The notes below the pieces were generated by a model. It saw nothing but the letters and a program-made list of their open reading frames with translations. It had not been told where the DNA came from and made no database searches. The position numbers and the translations under genes were made by a program. Below are positions 1 to 8,269 of a stretch of DNA of 64,000 bases, piece after piece (the first letter of the stretch is position 1; each line of letters opens with the position of its first letter). The stretch is from an uncultured Hungatella sp. (lineage in GTDB: Bacteria > Bacillota > Clostridia > Lachnospirales > Lachnospiraceae): contig CATLBR010000003.1 in NCBI GenBank assembly GCA_949879795.1, positions 89,475 to 153,474 on the forward strand, written 5' to 3'.

Positions 1-235
1 TCAGACACAGTTTTTCTTCCGTATAGTCTTCATAATTGATAAATATGTCTACTTTGCCCCGCTGAATATAGTTTTTCAGCATGCTCCGGATCGCCGATTC
101 AAAATAATTAAATTTCTTCGGCATCTTGATGCTCAGATCCAGATAACGATGGTTTACCGCCTTCATCTCCACCGTGATCTTATACTGGTCCGTCACCTTC
201 TCGCATCTGCCGAATCCTGTCATGCTCCGTATCAT
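1..235 (-). CDS. yicC: YicC/YloC-family protein, N-terminal part (runs off window)
   Basis: The reverse strand encodes a protein beginning MIRSMTGFGR, the hallmark N-terminus of the YicC/YloC family, with the family's VNHRYLD motif near residue 33. About 78 residues are visible and the frame is open to base 1, so the remainder (family length near 290) lies outside. The ATG at 235 follows an AGAGAGG-like ribosome site. Family members are endoribonucleases or RNA-turnover adaptors and in Firmicutes usually precede gmk and rpoZ; that neighbourhood cannot be checked here. Confidence 0.9.
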   Translation of the reverse strand, partial: MIRSMTGFGRCEKVTDQYKITVEMKAVNHRYLDLSIKMPKKFNYFESAIRSMLKNYIQRGKVDIFINYEDYTEEKLCL

Positions 236-308
236 CGGTAAACCAGCCTCTCTTTCGTCATAGATACATTTCATTATAAGGCAAATGGAAAAACAAGTCA
301 ATGTCTAT

Positions 309-336
309 GAACACTGAAAATGTTTTGAAAGTGTTC
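309..336. promoter_or_regulatory. Candidate operator dyad upstream of the GH4 gene
   Basis: GAACACT and AGTGTTC form 7-bp inverted arms separated by 14 bases in the divergent yicC/GH4 intergenic region. The position suits a repressor or activator of the GH4 gene; no regulator for it is recognisable nearby. Confidence 0.3.
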
Positions 337-475
337 GCGGTTCAATTGGATATATGTAAAAAAGCACCAAAGAATTCGGAGTTTCCCCAGTGTCACCCGC
401 TTGTCAACGGCTCCGTTTTATACTATGATAGTCTGTAGAAAATGTGTTCAGACAGCAAATACGAGGAGGAAGATG

Positions 476-1876
476 ATGAATTACCAAAACAACAGGGTTT
501 CTGACCTGCAGATCGCCTACATCGGAGGCGGCTCCAGAGGATGGGCCTGGACTTTCATGACCGATTTATCTATGGAGGACTCTCTTGGCGGCACTATCCG
601 CCTGTATGACATTGACCGGGAAGCAGCAAGACAAAATGAGATTATCGGAAATCACCTCTCAGAGAGGCCTGACGCCAAAGGCAGGTGGAATTATGTCACC
701 AGTCAAACACTACAGGAGGCCCTTGCAGGAGCTGACTTTGTTGTGATTTCCATATTGCCGGGCACCTTCGACGAGATGCAGACGGATGTCCATCTGCCGG
801 AGCGCCTGGGGATTTACCAGTCTGTGGGAGACACCGCAGGCCCGGGAGGTATTGTGCGCGCCTTGAGGACCATACCCATGTTTGTGGAAATCGCTGCTGC
901 CATCAAGGCATGTTGCCCCGACGCGTGGGTCATCAACTACACCAACCCCATGACTCTGTGCGTGAAAACCCTGTACCATGTATTCCCCAAGATCAAAGCC
1001 TTCGGCTGCTGCCATGAAGTGTTCGGAACCCAGAAAGTGCTGAAGGGCATCTGTCAGGAAACCTTTGGTCTGAGGGATATAGACCGTCGGGATATCCATG
1101 TCAATGTGCTGGGAATCAACCATTTCACCTGGTTTGACCAGGCGTCCTATAAGGGTATCGACCTGTTCCCTGTATATCGTGATTTTATTGAAAGAAATTT
1201 TGAGAACGGCTACGATGAGCCTGATAAAAACTGGGCCAACAGCACCTTCAACTGCGCCCACAGAGTAAAGTTTGACCTGTTCAACCGCTTTGGCCTTATC
1301 GCCGCTGCCGGCGACCGCCACCTGGCTGAATTCATGCCGGGAGATGAGTATCTAAAAGACCCTGAGACAGTAAAAGACTGGAAATTCGGCCTGACCACTG
1401 TGGCCTGGAGAAAAGAGGATTTAAAGAACCGGCTGGAAAAAAGTGCCCGCCTGGTAAAGGGAGAGGAAGAAATGGAGCTGACCCCTTCGGGAGAAGAGGG
1501 AATTCTTCTGATCAAGGCCCTGTGCGGCCTGGACAGGGTGATAAGCAATGTGAATATCCCCAACACCTACCTGCAGATTCCAAATTTGCCGCCCACCGCC
1601 GTGGTGGAGACAAACGCAGTGTTCGGCCGCGACTCCATCAAGCCGCTTATAGCAGGGGAACTTCCTGAAAAGGTGCTGTCATTGGTTATGCCTCATGTGG
1701 AAAATCACGAGTATGTCCTGAAAGCGGCTCTGGAATGTGACAGAAAATTGGTATACAAGGCGTTCCTCAACGACCCTCTTGTAAGAGGCCGGGCCGATGA
1801 TGAGGAAGTAAAAAAACTTGCGGATGATATGATCTCAGGCACTTTGATATATCTGCCTGAGGGATGGAGGCGGTAA
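476..1876 (+). CDS. Glycoside hydrolase family 4, probably acting on alpha-hexuronides
   Basis: A 466-residue GH4 enzyme. The family uses NAD+ and a divalent metal (usually Mn2+) for redox-assisted cleavage of glycosides. The nucleotide-binding segment is IAYIGGGSRGW near residue 13, followed by the INYTNPM motif and then GCCHEVFG. From knowledge of the family, the residues after Cys-His track substrate: CHEV has been linked to alpha-glucuronidase activity, CHS to alpha-glucosidase/galactosidase and CN to phospho-sugar enzymes, so an acidic sugar is the best guess. The start was set at the second ATG because GAGGAGGA ends five bases before it; the frame stays open further upstream without a ribosome site. 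The gene stands alone, about 20 kb from the GH115 locus with which it could cooperate. Confidence 0.85.
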   Translation: MNYQNNRVSDLQIAYIGGGSRGWAWTFMTDLSMEDSLGGTIRLYDIDREAARQNEIIGNHLSERPDAKGRWNYVTSQTLQEALAGADFVVISILPGTFDEMQTDVHLPERLGIYQSVGDTAGPGGIVRALRTIPMFVEIAAAIKACCPDAWVINYTNPMTLCVKTLYHVFPKIKAFGCCHEVFGTQKVLKGICQETFGLRDIDRRDIHVNVLGINHFTWFDQASYKGIDLFPVYRDFIERNFENGYDEPDKNWANSTFNCAHRVKFDLFNRFGLIAAAGDRHLAEFMPGDEYLKDPETVKDWKFGLTTVAWRKEDLKNRLEKSARLVKGEEEMELTPSGEEGILLIKALCGLDRVISNVNIPNTYLQIPNLPPTAVVETNAVFGRDSIKPLIAGELPEKVLSLVMPHVENHEYVLKAALECDRKLVYKAFLNDPLVRGRADDEEVKKLADDMISGTLIYLPEGWRR

Positions 1877-1880
1877 AGAT

Positions 1881-1919
1881 AACATAGGGGCGCGAAGCAA
1901 CATCTTCCGCCCCCATGTT
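1881..1919 (+). terminator. Hairpin after the GH4 gene
   Basis: Twelve-base arms AACATAGGGGCG and CGCCCCCATGTT with one mismatch lie four bases after the GH4 stop, between convergent genes. No T-run follows, so intrinsic termination is likely but not certain. Confidence 0.45.
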
Positions 1920-1967
1920 CCTCACGATTTTCCAGAACCTACCGCAGCCCCCTTTTATTTATGCCAC

Positions 1968-2396
1968 CTAATGCCCACCATCACATGTGCTGTAGATAAG
2001 ATACAATTCATTATAAGTCTTTTTCAGATCATGGTACTTGCCGGAAGTGTGGATGCCATAAATCTCTTCCACAGAATAGGGCAAATTGGGCAAGTCCTCC
2101 CTCGTAACACTCACAAAGTAATTGTCCGATACCTTCACCGCGGCCGCGAACTCCTGAGATTTGACGAATTTATTTTCTTCATCCAGAAAAATAATCTGCT
2201 GGTGGAGATTGGGCAGCACAAGATTCCAGTCATTTCCCCCAAGGGTTCTGCGGGGGCGCTGACAGATGACTTCCACACCAGAACTCTCTCCCAGAGTTGC
2301 CGCCTGTTCCAGAAGATTGATCAGTTTCGTCTTTCCAGTGGCGCTGTCTCCTCGTATCAGCGCTCCTTTATTCTGATTGCTTCTTTCAGATATTCC
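1968..2396 (-). pseudogene. P-loop ATPase fragment with no usable start codon
   Basis: The frame is open from just after a stop at 2397-2399 to a TAG at 1968 (142 codons). It carries a clear Walker A, GDSATGKT, about 17 codons in, and a later segment FLDEENKF that fits a Walker B-like strand. No ATG, GTG or TTG lies between the upstream stop and the Walker A; the first possible start is a GTG at 2276, which would lose the ATP site. A well-placed AAGGAG precedes an ATA codon directly before RGDSATGKT, so a start codon may have mutated (ATG to ATA), or a frameshift from the overlapping DUF4869 frame may supply the N-terminus. The upstream gene ends inside this frame. I call it probably inactive but not proven so. 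Confidence 0.55.
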
Positions 2397-2689
2397 TCAT
2401 AACCGTGAACGACCACCCCGGTATTGGAAGAGGCGTTAAAAATCCTGCCGCTTTTGTCAAATACCATGAGGATCAATGCTTTGACGCCGCCGGAAATCTC
2501 TTTTGTTGAAATCGGTCCAAGTACCGGACTCAGAATCAGATGAGTGGCCACCACCTCTGACTTATCAATATCTTTAATCATGGAAACGGTCAGAGGATCG
2601 GTGATCCACTCATCTTCATATTGATTGTCGAAATATGTGGGGGGATGGTAAACAGCATTTTCTGCTTCGCCAAATATAATTTTCAACAT
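2357..2689 (-). CDS. DUF4869 domain protein
   Basis: A 110-residue protein matching my memory of the DUF4869 family of Clostridia (early FGEAENAVY, then YEDEWITDP, then a DKSEVV segment). The function is unknown. Its 3' end overlaps by about 40 bases a second frame encoding a P-loop ATPase segment, an arrangement that suggests the two were once co-translated. There is no signal peptide or membrane segment. The ATG at 2689 has only a weak upstream ribosome site. Confidence 0.75.
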   Translation of the reverse strand: MLKIIFGEAENAVYHPPTYFDNQYEDEWITDPLTVSMIKDIDKSEVVATHLILSPVLGPISTKEISGGVKALILMVFDKSGRIFNASSNTGVVVHGYEEYLKEAIRIKER

Positions 2690-2758
2690 TCGTCTGCCCT
2701 CTCCAATTCCGTCCTCGCGGACTCTTTTTCATGACTTCGCCGTTCTGGTATCATCATA

Positions 2759-3958
2759 CTATAAGCCTTGGGGGATATCAAGAAAAGAATTCCGGAGAAT
2801 CCTCTCCACAGCCTCTTTCACATAAGCCGGGTCCGTGGCCAGGTTCATCCGGATAAAGCCCTGGTACTTCTCCCCAAACCACTCTCCGTAGTCCACAGCC
2901 AGACGGCACCGTTTCTGGACAAACTCCTGGGTTCCGACGGACCCCACACAGGCTCTTAAGTCGATCATAGGCAGGTAAGTCCCCTCCAGAGCGCAGACCC
3001 GCGCGCCAGGCAATTTTCCTTCCAGAGTCTCTTTCAGATAAACATAATTGTCATGAATCACTTCCAGCACAGACTCAAGCCACTTCTCCCCATGACGGTA
3101 TCCCGCCATGGTGGCCACCATGCCCATAATGCTGATCTCCGTCCGGTTCAGCCCTGAGGCGAATCTGTCATAAACCTCTCTCAGCTTCTCATCCGTAATG
3201 ATGATATGAGAATGGATCAAGGTGGCCAGGTTAAAGGTCTTGGAAGCGGAATTCAAGGTAATGACGATGTCCTGGTACTTTCCGCCGGACACTGTGGTGG
3301 CAGGCACAAACCGTTTCCCCTCAAACACAATATCCTGATGGATCTCGTCGCTGACCACCAGAACATGGTGCTTTTTACAGATGGCAAGAACCCGGTCCAG
3401 CTCCTCTTCCTTCCACACTCTTCCTGCCGGGTTGTGAGGCGAGCACATGAGAAACATTTTTACCTGATTGTCCACAACCGCCTTCTCAATGACCTCATAA
3501 TCCATGGTAAAATATCCGTCATCATAGATCAGATCCACCTTCACCAGCTTCCTGTTATTGTTTGTCACCACGTTGTGGAAGGGATAGTATACCGGGGTCA
3601 GAATCATACAGGCATCCCCTGACCGGGTAAAAGCGTGAATCATCCAGGAAATCCCTGCCACACAGCCTGTGGAGAACCGCACCCACTCCTTGTCAACGGG
3701 AAAACCGTATCGCCTCTCCATCCACCGGGAAAATACGTCATAGTACTCCTCAGGCACCAAGCTGTAGCCAAACACCCCGTGGTCCGCCCGCTCTTTCAGG
3801 GCCTTTACAATGGCGTCACAGGTCTTAAATTCCATATCGGCCACCCACATGGCTAATAGATCCTTATCGCCGAACTTCTGCTCCAGGCCGTCCCATTTGG
3901 AACAGTCCGTCCCCCGGCGGTCCACCAGATAATTTCTCAAAAATTCCTCTTTGTCCAT
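2759..3958 (-). CDS. PatB/MalY-type pyridoxal-phosphate C-S lyase (cystathionine beta-lyase-like)
   Basis: A 399-residue fold-type I PLP enzyme of the MalY/PatB group. These cleave cystathionine and other cysteine S-conjugates to pyruvate, ammonia and a thiol. The Schiff-base lysine is in SASKTFNL, the DEIH motif holds the PLP-contacting aspartate, and an ADMEF motif sits near the N-terminus. The start at MDKEEF is chosen because GAGGGAAAAG lies just upstream; the frame extends a few codons further without support. It is the last gene of the peptide array, two bases after the glutaredoxin-like gene, and is paralogous to the lyase at 12947-14170, with which it shares the WKEEEL and SDEIH motifs. 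Confidence 0.9.
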   Translation of the reverse strand: MDKEEFLRNYLVDRRGTDCSKWDGLEQKFGDKDLLAMWVADMEFKTCDAIVKALKERADHGVFGYSLVPEEYYDVFSRWMERRYGFPVDKEWVRFSTGCVAGISWMIHAFTRSGDACMILTPVYYPFHNVVTNNNRKLVKVDLIYDDGYFTMDYEVIEKAVVDNQVKMFLMCSPHNPAGRVWKEEELDRVLAICKKHHVLVVSDEIHQDIVFEGKRFVPATTVSGGKYQDIVITLNSASKTFNLATLIHSHIIITDEKLREVYDRFASGLNRTEISIMGMVATMAGYRHGEKWLESVLEVIHDNYVYLKETLEGKLPGARVCALEGTYLPMIDLRACVGSVGTQEFVQKRCRLAVDYGEWFGEKYQGFIRMNLATDPAYVKEAVERILRNSFLDIPQGL

Positions 3959-3959
3959 A

Positions 3960-4229
3960 TTACTTTTCCCTCCTCGCCTGGTCCAGAACACGTTCCAGAG
4001 AAAGGGTTCTGGTGCCGTCTTCCAGGATAAACAGGGGAATTCCCAAACCTCCCCGCCTCTTCACCTCATCAAACATTGGATCCGTTTCCCTCAATGTCAT
4101 AAACTCTTTGAGAACCGGAAAATTCGTGGAAAGGTTGCAAAACTCTATGTCCACCTTCTCGTCTTTCAGCTTCATAAGAGCGTACAAAGTATCCTGACAC
4201 AGGTGGCTTCCCATCAATCGGATCTTCAA
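3960..4229 (-). CDS. Glutaredoxin-related protein
   Basis: An 89-residue thioredoxin-fold protein. The strand KIRLMGSHLC puts a single cysteine at position 11 followed by QDT, like the CPDT active site of this glutaredoxin-related group, and the C-terminal half has the conserved cis-proline segment GIPLFILEDG. The start is a TTG preceded by a near-perfect AAAGGAGGAG six bases away; in-frame ATGs further upstream have no ribosome site. It lies between RidA and the lyase, one base from the latter. A likely role is thiol handling or redox protection linked to released thiols; that is inference from context. Confidence 0.7.
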   Translation of the reverse strand: MKIRLMGSHLCQDTLYALMKLKDEKVDIEFCNLSTNFPVLKEFMTLRETDPMFDEVKRRGGLGIPLFILEDGTRTLSLERVLDQARREK

Positions 4230-4309
4230 GTCGTCTCCTCCTTTCATAGCACAGGGGCCAGGCAGCCTGTTGTCACACAAAACCGCCTGGCTTTCCCTCA
4301 TATTCCTCT

Positions 4310-4678
4310 CTATTTCTCCGCTGCCGCCTCGATCTCGCACAACACGCCCTTGGGCAGAGTCTTCACCGCCACACAGCTCCTGGCAGGTTTGGAGACAAAG
4401 TATCTGGCGTACACTTCATTAAAAGCCCCAAAATCTCCCATGTCCGCCAAAAAACATGTGGTCTTAAATACCTTCTCAAAACCGCTTCCCGCCGCCTCAA
4501 GAATCGCTCCCACATTTTTACAGCTCTGCTCTGCCTGAGCGGCGATTCCTTCCGGCACTTCCCCATTTTCCGGATTCACCGGAATCTGGCCGGACGTATA
4601 GACAACTCCGTTTACCTCAAATCCCTGAGAATAAGGCCCGATTGCTCCCGGCGCTTTCTCCGTATTGATCAGCTTCAT
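4310..4678 (-). CDS. ridA: RidA family enamine/imine deaminase
   Basis: A 122-residue Rid protein that hydrolyses reactive 2-aminoacrylate and similar imines. Visible family marks are AIGPYSQG near residue 13, YTSGQIP, and the C-terminal ARSCVAV segment holding the catalytic arginine, followed by CEIEAAA. The start follows GAGGAGGAATTT. Its position between an M20 deacylase and a beta-eliminating lyase is telling, because PatB-type lyases generate aminoacrylate as an intermediate; RidA would quench it. It overlaps no neighbour and lies 25 bases after the M20 gene. Confidence 0.93.
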   Translation of the reverse strand: MKLINTEKAPGAIGPYSQGFEVNGVVYTSGQIPVNPENGEVPEGIAAQAEQSCKNVGAILEAAGSGFEKVFKTTCFLADMGDFGAFNEVYARYFVSKPARSCVAVKTLPKGVLCEIEAAAEK

Positions 4679-4703
4679 AACAAATTCCTCCTCATATTTT
4701 TTA

Positions 4704-5888
4704 TTATTTGAAAACAAACGCCAGCTCCGCGCAAACCCCCAGAGGCAGCGATGATTCATCAATATCGAACTTCCCGTTGTGGTGAGCCGCTCCGCTTCCG
4801 TAAGACTCATCGCGGATTCCCAGAAGCCCCAGAGCGCCGGGATAGAGTTCCAGATACCGGCTGTAACACTCCGACGCATACCAGCGGTCACAGTCCGCCA
4901 GCACCTCCTGGCCGCAGATCTGGCCGATTTCCCGGGAAACCTCCAGGGCCACCTGCCTGTCATTGATCACCGGCTGAAGACTCACCTGATTCCTGGGCAA
5001 AAACTCTACCTTACACTTGTGACACAATGCCGTGTGTTCCGCCACTGTATTGACGATGTTCAGGGCCTTGGCCCCTTCTTCCTTATTGAAAAATCGGGCA
5101 GTTCCCGCAATGTAGGCCTGTTCCGGTATCACATTAGGCGCATCCCCGGACTGGAACATACAGAGGCTGAGGGTCACCGTCTCCTCGGCGTCAAGCTGGT
5201 TCAAAAACGCCGAGTCGATCTGAGTCACGATATGGGCCGCCGGCACGATGGGGTTGGCAGCCTGATCCGGTCTGGAACCATGTCCCGCCTTTCCCTTCAC
5301 CAGAAAACCGATCCCCACGGTTCCTGCCATTCTGGGTCCCGGAACCACATTGACCTTCCCCGCATCCAGGCCGCTGTATACATGAAGGGCAAAGCATTCC
5401 TCCACCGGATACTGGGCCAGAGCCTTCAGCATGGTTTCCACGCCGCAGTTAGTCTCCTCCCCTTCCTCAAAACAGCAGTACACCGTGCCTTCCAGCTTTT
5501 CTCTCAGCCTCACAAGGGCCCTCATGGTCCCCAGAAGCACCGCCATATGGGCGTCGTGGCCGCAGGCATGGCACACCCCCTCAATGCCGGACACGCAGGC
5601 TTTCTCCCGCCGCAGATTCTGTGTGTCCTCCTTTACGGGAAGCCCGTCCATATCCGCCCGAAGGACTCTGGCCTTTCCCGGCCTGGCACCCTCAATGATC
5701 CCGATAATCCCGGTCCCTTCCAACAGACGGTAAGGAACTTTCATGTCCTCCAGCTCCCGGATCAGGACCTGTCTGGTGTGATGTTCCTCCCCTGAAAGCT
5801 CCGGATACCGGTGAAACTCTCTCCGCATATCCACTACATAATCTTTATATTCATAGGCAATCTCTCTAAGCTCCTGCCCGCTTATCAT
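4704..5888 (-). CDS. M20 family amidohydrolase (N-acyl-amino acid deacylase/hippurate hydrolase type)
   Basis: A 394-residue M20D metallopeptidase. Metal ligands are visible in RADMDGLPV, CHACGHDAH and FEEGEET, and the lid domain holds GKAGHGSRP. Relatives remove acyl groups from N-acyl amino acids; some act on N-acetyl-cysteine conjugates. The start at MISGQEL follows GAGGGAAGGAT. The neighbours (peptide importer, two C-S lyases and RidA) fit a deacylation step before beta-elimination, but the substrate cannot be read from sequence alone. It is cytoplasmic, with no signal peptide. Confidence 0.88.
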   Translation of the reverse strand: MISGQELREIAYEYKDYVVDMRREFHRYPELSGEEHHTRQVLIRELEDMKVPYRLLEGTGIIGIIEGARPGKARVLRADMDGLPVKEDTQNLRREKACVSGIEGVCHACGHDAHMAVLLGTMRALVRLREKLEGTVYCCFEEGEETNCGVETMLKALAQYPVEECFALHVYSGLDAGKVNVVPGPRMAGTVGIGFLVKGKAGHGSRPDQAANPIVPAAHIVTQIDSAFLNQLDAEETVTLSLCMFQSGDAPNVIPEQAYIAGTARFFNKEEGAKALNIVNTVAEHTALCHKCKVEFLPRNQVSLQPVINDRQVALEVSREIGQICGQEVLADCDRWYASECYSRYLELYPGALGLLGIRDESYGSGAAHHNGKFDIDESSLPLGVCAELAFVFK

Positions 5889-5993
5889 ATCCTTCCCTCC
5901 TGTCCGCTTTTCCTGGCCCAGCCTCTATATGGCCGCCCCTCTGATACCACGGATTGCTCCGTACTCTCGCAATCATGTCACTTAGTTAAGCGA

Positions 5994-6144
5994 ATTTCGT
6001 TTTTGCCCTCCGTGAGCCTGGACCGTCAGGGCGAATTAATGCTGTGAAGAAGAGACCTGTTTTTCGGGCTCTTCGAAACGTTTAGCAATTCTGAGCCCGG
6101 ACGGTCCAGGCTCACGGAGGGCCCCACGAATACCTAAACGAAAT
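5994..6144. repeat. Long intergenic hairpin element (type B) with perfect 23-bp arms
   Basis: The segments 6005-6027 and 6100-6122 are perfect 23-bp inverted arms enclosing 72 bases. Inside the loop, CGGGCTC (6065-6071) and GAGCCCG (6093-6099) form a second stem. Outside, ATTTCGTTT (5994-6002) pairs with AAACGAAAT (6136-6144), the latter reaching the end of the amidohydrolase gene. The element lies between the amidohydrolase and M20 genes. It could be a dispersed palindromic repeat, an RNA processing or termination structure in the long transcript, or a mobile element remnant. Confidence 0.8.
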
Positions 6145-7300
6145 GACATTGCCCTCTGATCTGTTTCCCGTCAATAAACACGTAGCGGGGAGTTCCTTCC
6201 ACAGTGAAGGGGGAACCGGACATTACCACAAGGTCCGCATCCTTGCCTTTTTCCAGAGACCCGACCCTGTCCGCCACACCCACATGCCGGGCGGCGCAGA
6301 TGGTAATGGCCCGAAGAGCGTCATACTCATCCATGCCCGCTTTGATGGCATACCCGGCGTATACGGGAAGATTTTCCAGGGGAACTACCGGGGCGTCTGT
6401 GATAATGGACACCTGACAGCCTGCGTTGGCCAGGGCACCGGCGGTTTTCCAGCTGATGTTTCGGCACTCAATTTTCGACACGGAGCAGAATGTAGGCCCC
6501 ACAGCCAGTAAAACATTCTCTTTTGCCAGTTCCTCCACGATAAGGTGGCCTTCGGTCACATGCTCCAGGGTGATATCAAGGTCAAACTCCCTGGCGATCC
6601 GCAGAGCCGTAAAGATATCATTGGCCTGGTGGGCGTGAGCTTTCAGAGGGATCTCCTTTCTCAGAACAGGAAGCAGAGCCTCACATTTCTCATCATAGGC
6701 CGGGTACTTGGAAACATCTCCTGCCGCCAGCTCCAGCTTCTTCTCATAGAGCCTGGCCTTTTTAAGCGCTCCCCGGATCATGGAGGCGTTGGTCATACGG
6801 CTTGACACGGCCTTGGACTGATAAAATGTCTTGGGATTTTCCCCAAAAGCGCATTTCATGGCAGCCGCCTCTTTCACCACCATGGAATCCACCCTTTTCC
6901 CCCAGGTCTTGATCACTGAAAACGTGCCGCCGATACAGTTGGCGCTTCCTGGGCCCGTGGCCACGCAGGTGACTCCCGCCTGGGCCGCCTGCCGCAGATT
7001 CTCGTCGAAAGGATTGATGCCGTCGATGGCTCTCAGCTGAGGCGTCACCGGGTCGTTGCCTTCGTTGACATCTTTTCCTGCCGCTGCCGCCCCTGCCACG
7101 CTTAACCCCACATGGCAGTGGGCATCGATAAAGCCCGGATATACGTCCAGTCCCTGGGCGTCGTAGGTCTCTGCCTCCGGCGCTGTCTGAGAAAGGCCCG
7201 GTCCCACCTTCCTGATCTTGCCGTTTTCGATCAGGATATCTCCCACAAAAGCCTGACGGTCCACGGCTGTGTGAATCCTTCCGTTTTTGATACAGATCAT
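6134..7300 (-). CDS. Amidohydrolase of the imidazolonepropionase/isoaspartyl-dipeptidase superfamily
   Basis: A 388-residue metal-dependent amidohydrolase. It has an N-terminal beta-sandwich (IKNGRIHT), the metal-binding HxH in GFIDAHCHVG near residue 62, further histidines in KAHAHQAND and LEHVTEG, and the catalytic aspartate in IITDAP. The C-terminus ends with the usual GKDADLVV strand. It starts 12 bases after the importer ATPase gene, so it is in the same transcript. Superfamily members hydrolyse amide bonds in small rings or dipeptides; here it may open a cyclic or peptide-linked substrate brought in by the importer. The substrate is unknown. Confidence 0.85.
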   Translation of the reverse strand: MICIKNGRIHTAVDRQAFVGDILIENGKIRKVGPGLSQTAPEAETYDAQGLDVYPGFIDAHCHVGLSVAGAAAAGKDVNEGNDPVTPQLRAIDGINPFDENLRQAAQAGVTCVATGPGSANCIGGTFSVIKTWGKRVDSMVVKEAAAMKCAFGENPKTFYQSKAVSSRMTNASMIRGALKKARLYEKKLELAAGDVSKYPAYDEKCEALLPVLRKEIPLKAHAHQANDIFTALRIAREFDLDITLEHVTEGHLIVEELAKENVLLAVGPTFCSVSKIECRNISWKTAGALANAGCQVSIITDAPVVPLENLPVYAGYAIKAGMDEYDALRAITICAARHVGVADRVGSLEKGKDADLVVMSGSPFTVEGTPRYVFIDGKQIRGQCHFV

Positions 7301-7312
7301 CTTGTTCCTCCT

Positions 7313-8269
7313 CTAGTTCTCTCCCACCTTATGGCAGGCCACAAAATGGTTCTTCTCGATCTCCACAAGTTTCGGTTCCTGACTCCGGCACTGCTCTGTG
7401 GCATAGGGGCACCTGGCAGCGAAACGGCAGCCGGGTTTGGGGTTGATGGGAGAAGAGATCTCCCCTTTCAGGATCACTCTCTCCCGCTTTTTCTTCAGGC
7501 TTGGCACAGGAATGGCCGACAAAAGGGCCTGGGTATATGGGTGAACCGGATTGTCAAAGAGCAATTCGGAGGGAGCCTTCTCGATCAGCTGTCCCAGGTA
7601 CATGACAGCGATATCATTGGCGAAATGGTTGACCACCGACAAATCGTGGGTAATAAAAATGTAGGTAAGACCCATCTGCTCCTGGAGATCCTGCATAAGG
7701 TTCAGGATCTGGGCCTGAATGGACACATCCAGGGCCGATACCGGCTCGTCGCAGATGATCATCTTGGGCTCCATGGCCAGGGCTCTGGCAATGCCGATGC
7801 GCTGGCGCCGTCCGCCGTCCAGCTCATGGGGATAGGTGTTGATCAACCTGTCCGCCAGGCCCACCACCTCCATCAGTTCCCGGACCTTCTTTTCCCTGGC
7901 CTTTGGGTCAGGAACCAGCTTCTGAAGCTTTAAAGGTTCCCCGATGATCTCACTGACGGTCTTCCTGGGATCCAGAGAGGCGTAAGGGTCCTGGAAAATC
8001 AACTGCATTTCCCGGCGCAAAAGGCGCATGGCCTTTTTGTCCTTTTTCAGAATATCCTCCCCGTTAAAAATCACTTCCCCGGAAGTGGGCTCGATGAGGC
8101 GCAGAATAGAACGGCCTGTAGTAGACTTGCCGCAGCCCGACTCTCCCACGATCCCCAAAGTTTTTCCTCTCTCCAGAGTAAAATTCACATCATCTACGGC
8201 GTGGAGAGTCCCCTTGGGAGTATTGAAATACTTTTTCAGGTGCTTTACTTCAAGAATGTGATCCGCCAT
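7313..8269 (-). CDS. Oligopeptide/dipeptide ABC transporter ATPase, OppF type
   Basis: A 318-residue ATPase. Walker A is GESGCGKST, Walker B is MIICDEPVSALD, and the signature is DGGRRQRIGIARAL, where the usual LSGG is changed to LDGG. The C-terminal oligopeptide-transporter domain carries the FAARCPYA cysteine motif. The ATG shares one base with the upstream oppD stop (TGATG), so the two are translationally coupled; an in-frame GTG one codon earlier is less likely. It works with OppD, two permeases and a lipoprotein receptor for peptide-like solutes. Confidence 0.92.
   Translation of the reverse strand: MADHILEVKHLKKYFNTPKGTLHAVDDVNFTLERGKTLGIVGESGCGKSTTGRSILRLIEPTSGEVIFNGEDILKKDKKAMRLLRREMQLIFQDPYASLDPRKTVSEIIGEPLKLQKLVPDPKAREKKVRELMEVVGLADRLINTYPHELDGGRRQRIGIARALAMEPKMIICDEPVSALDVSIQAQILNLMQDLQEQMGLTYIFITHDLSVVNHFANDIAVMYLGQLIEKAPSELLFDNPVHPYTQALLSAIPVPSLKKKRERVILKGEISSPINPKPGCRFAARCPYATEQCRSQEPKLVEIEKNHFVACHKVGEN

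Noticed and set aside
401..475. 25-codon N-terminal extension of the GH4 gene
   Set aside because: The extension has no ribosome site, whereas a strong one lies just before the second ATG at 476.
4779..5795. 338-codon plus-strand open frame
   Set aside because: It lies antisense to the M20 amidohydrolase gene, has no ribosome site or family match, and reads as low-complexity Pro/His/Arg shadow sequence.
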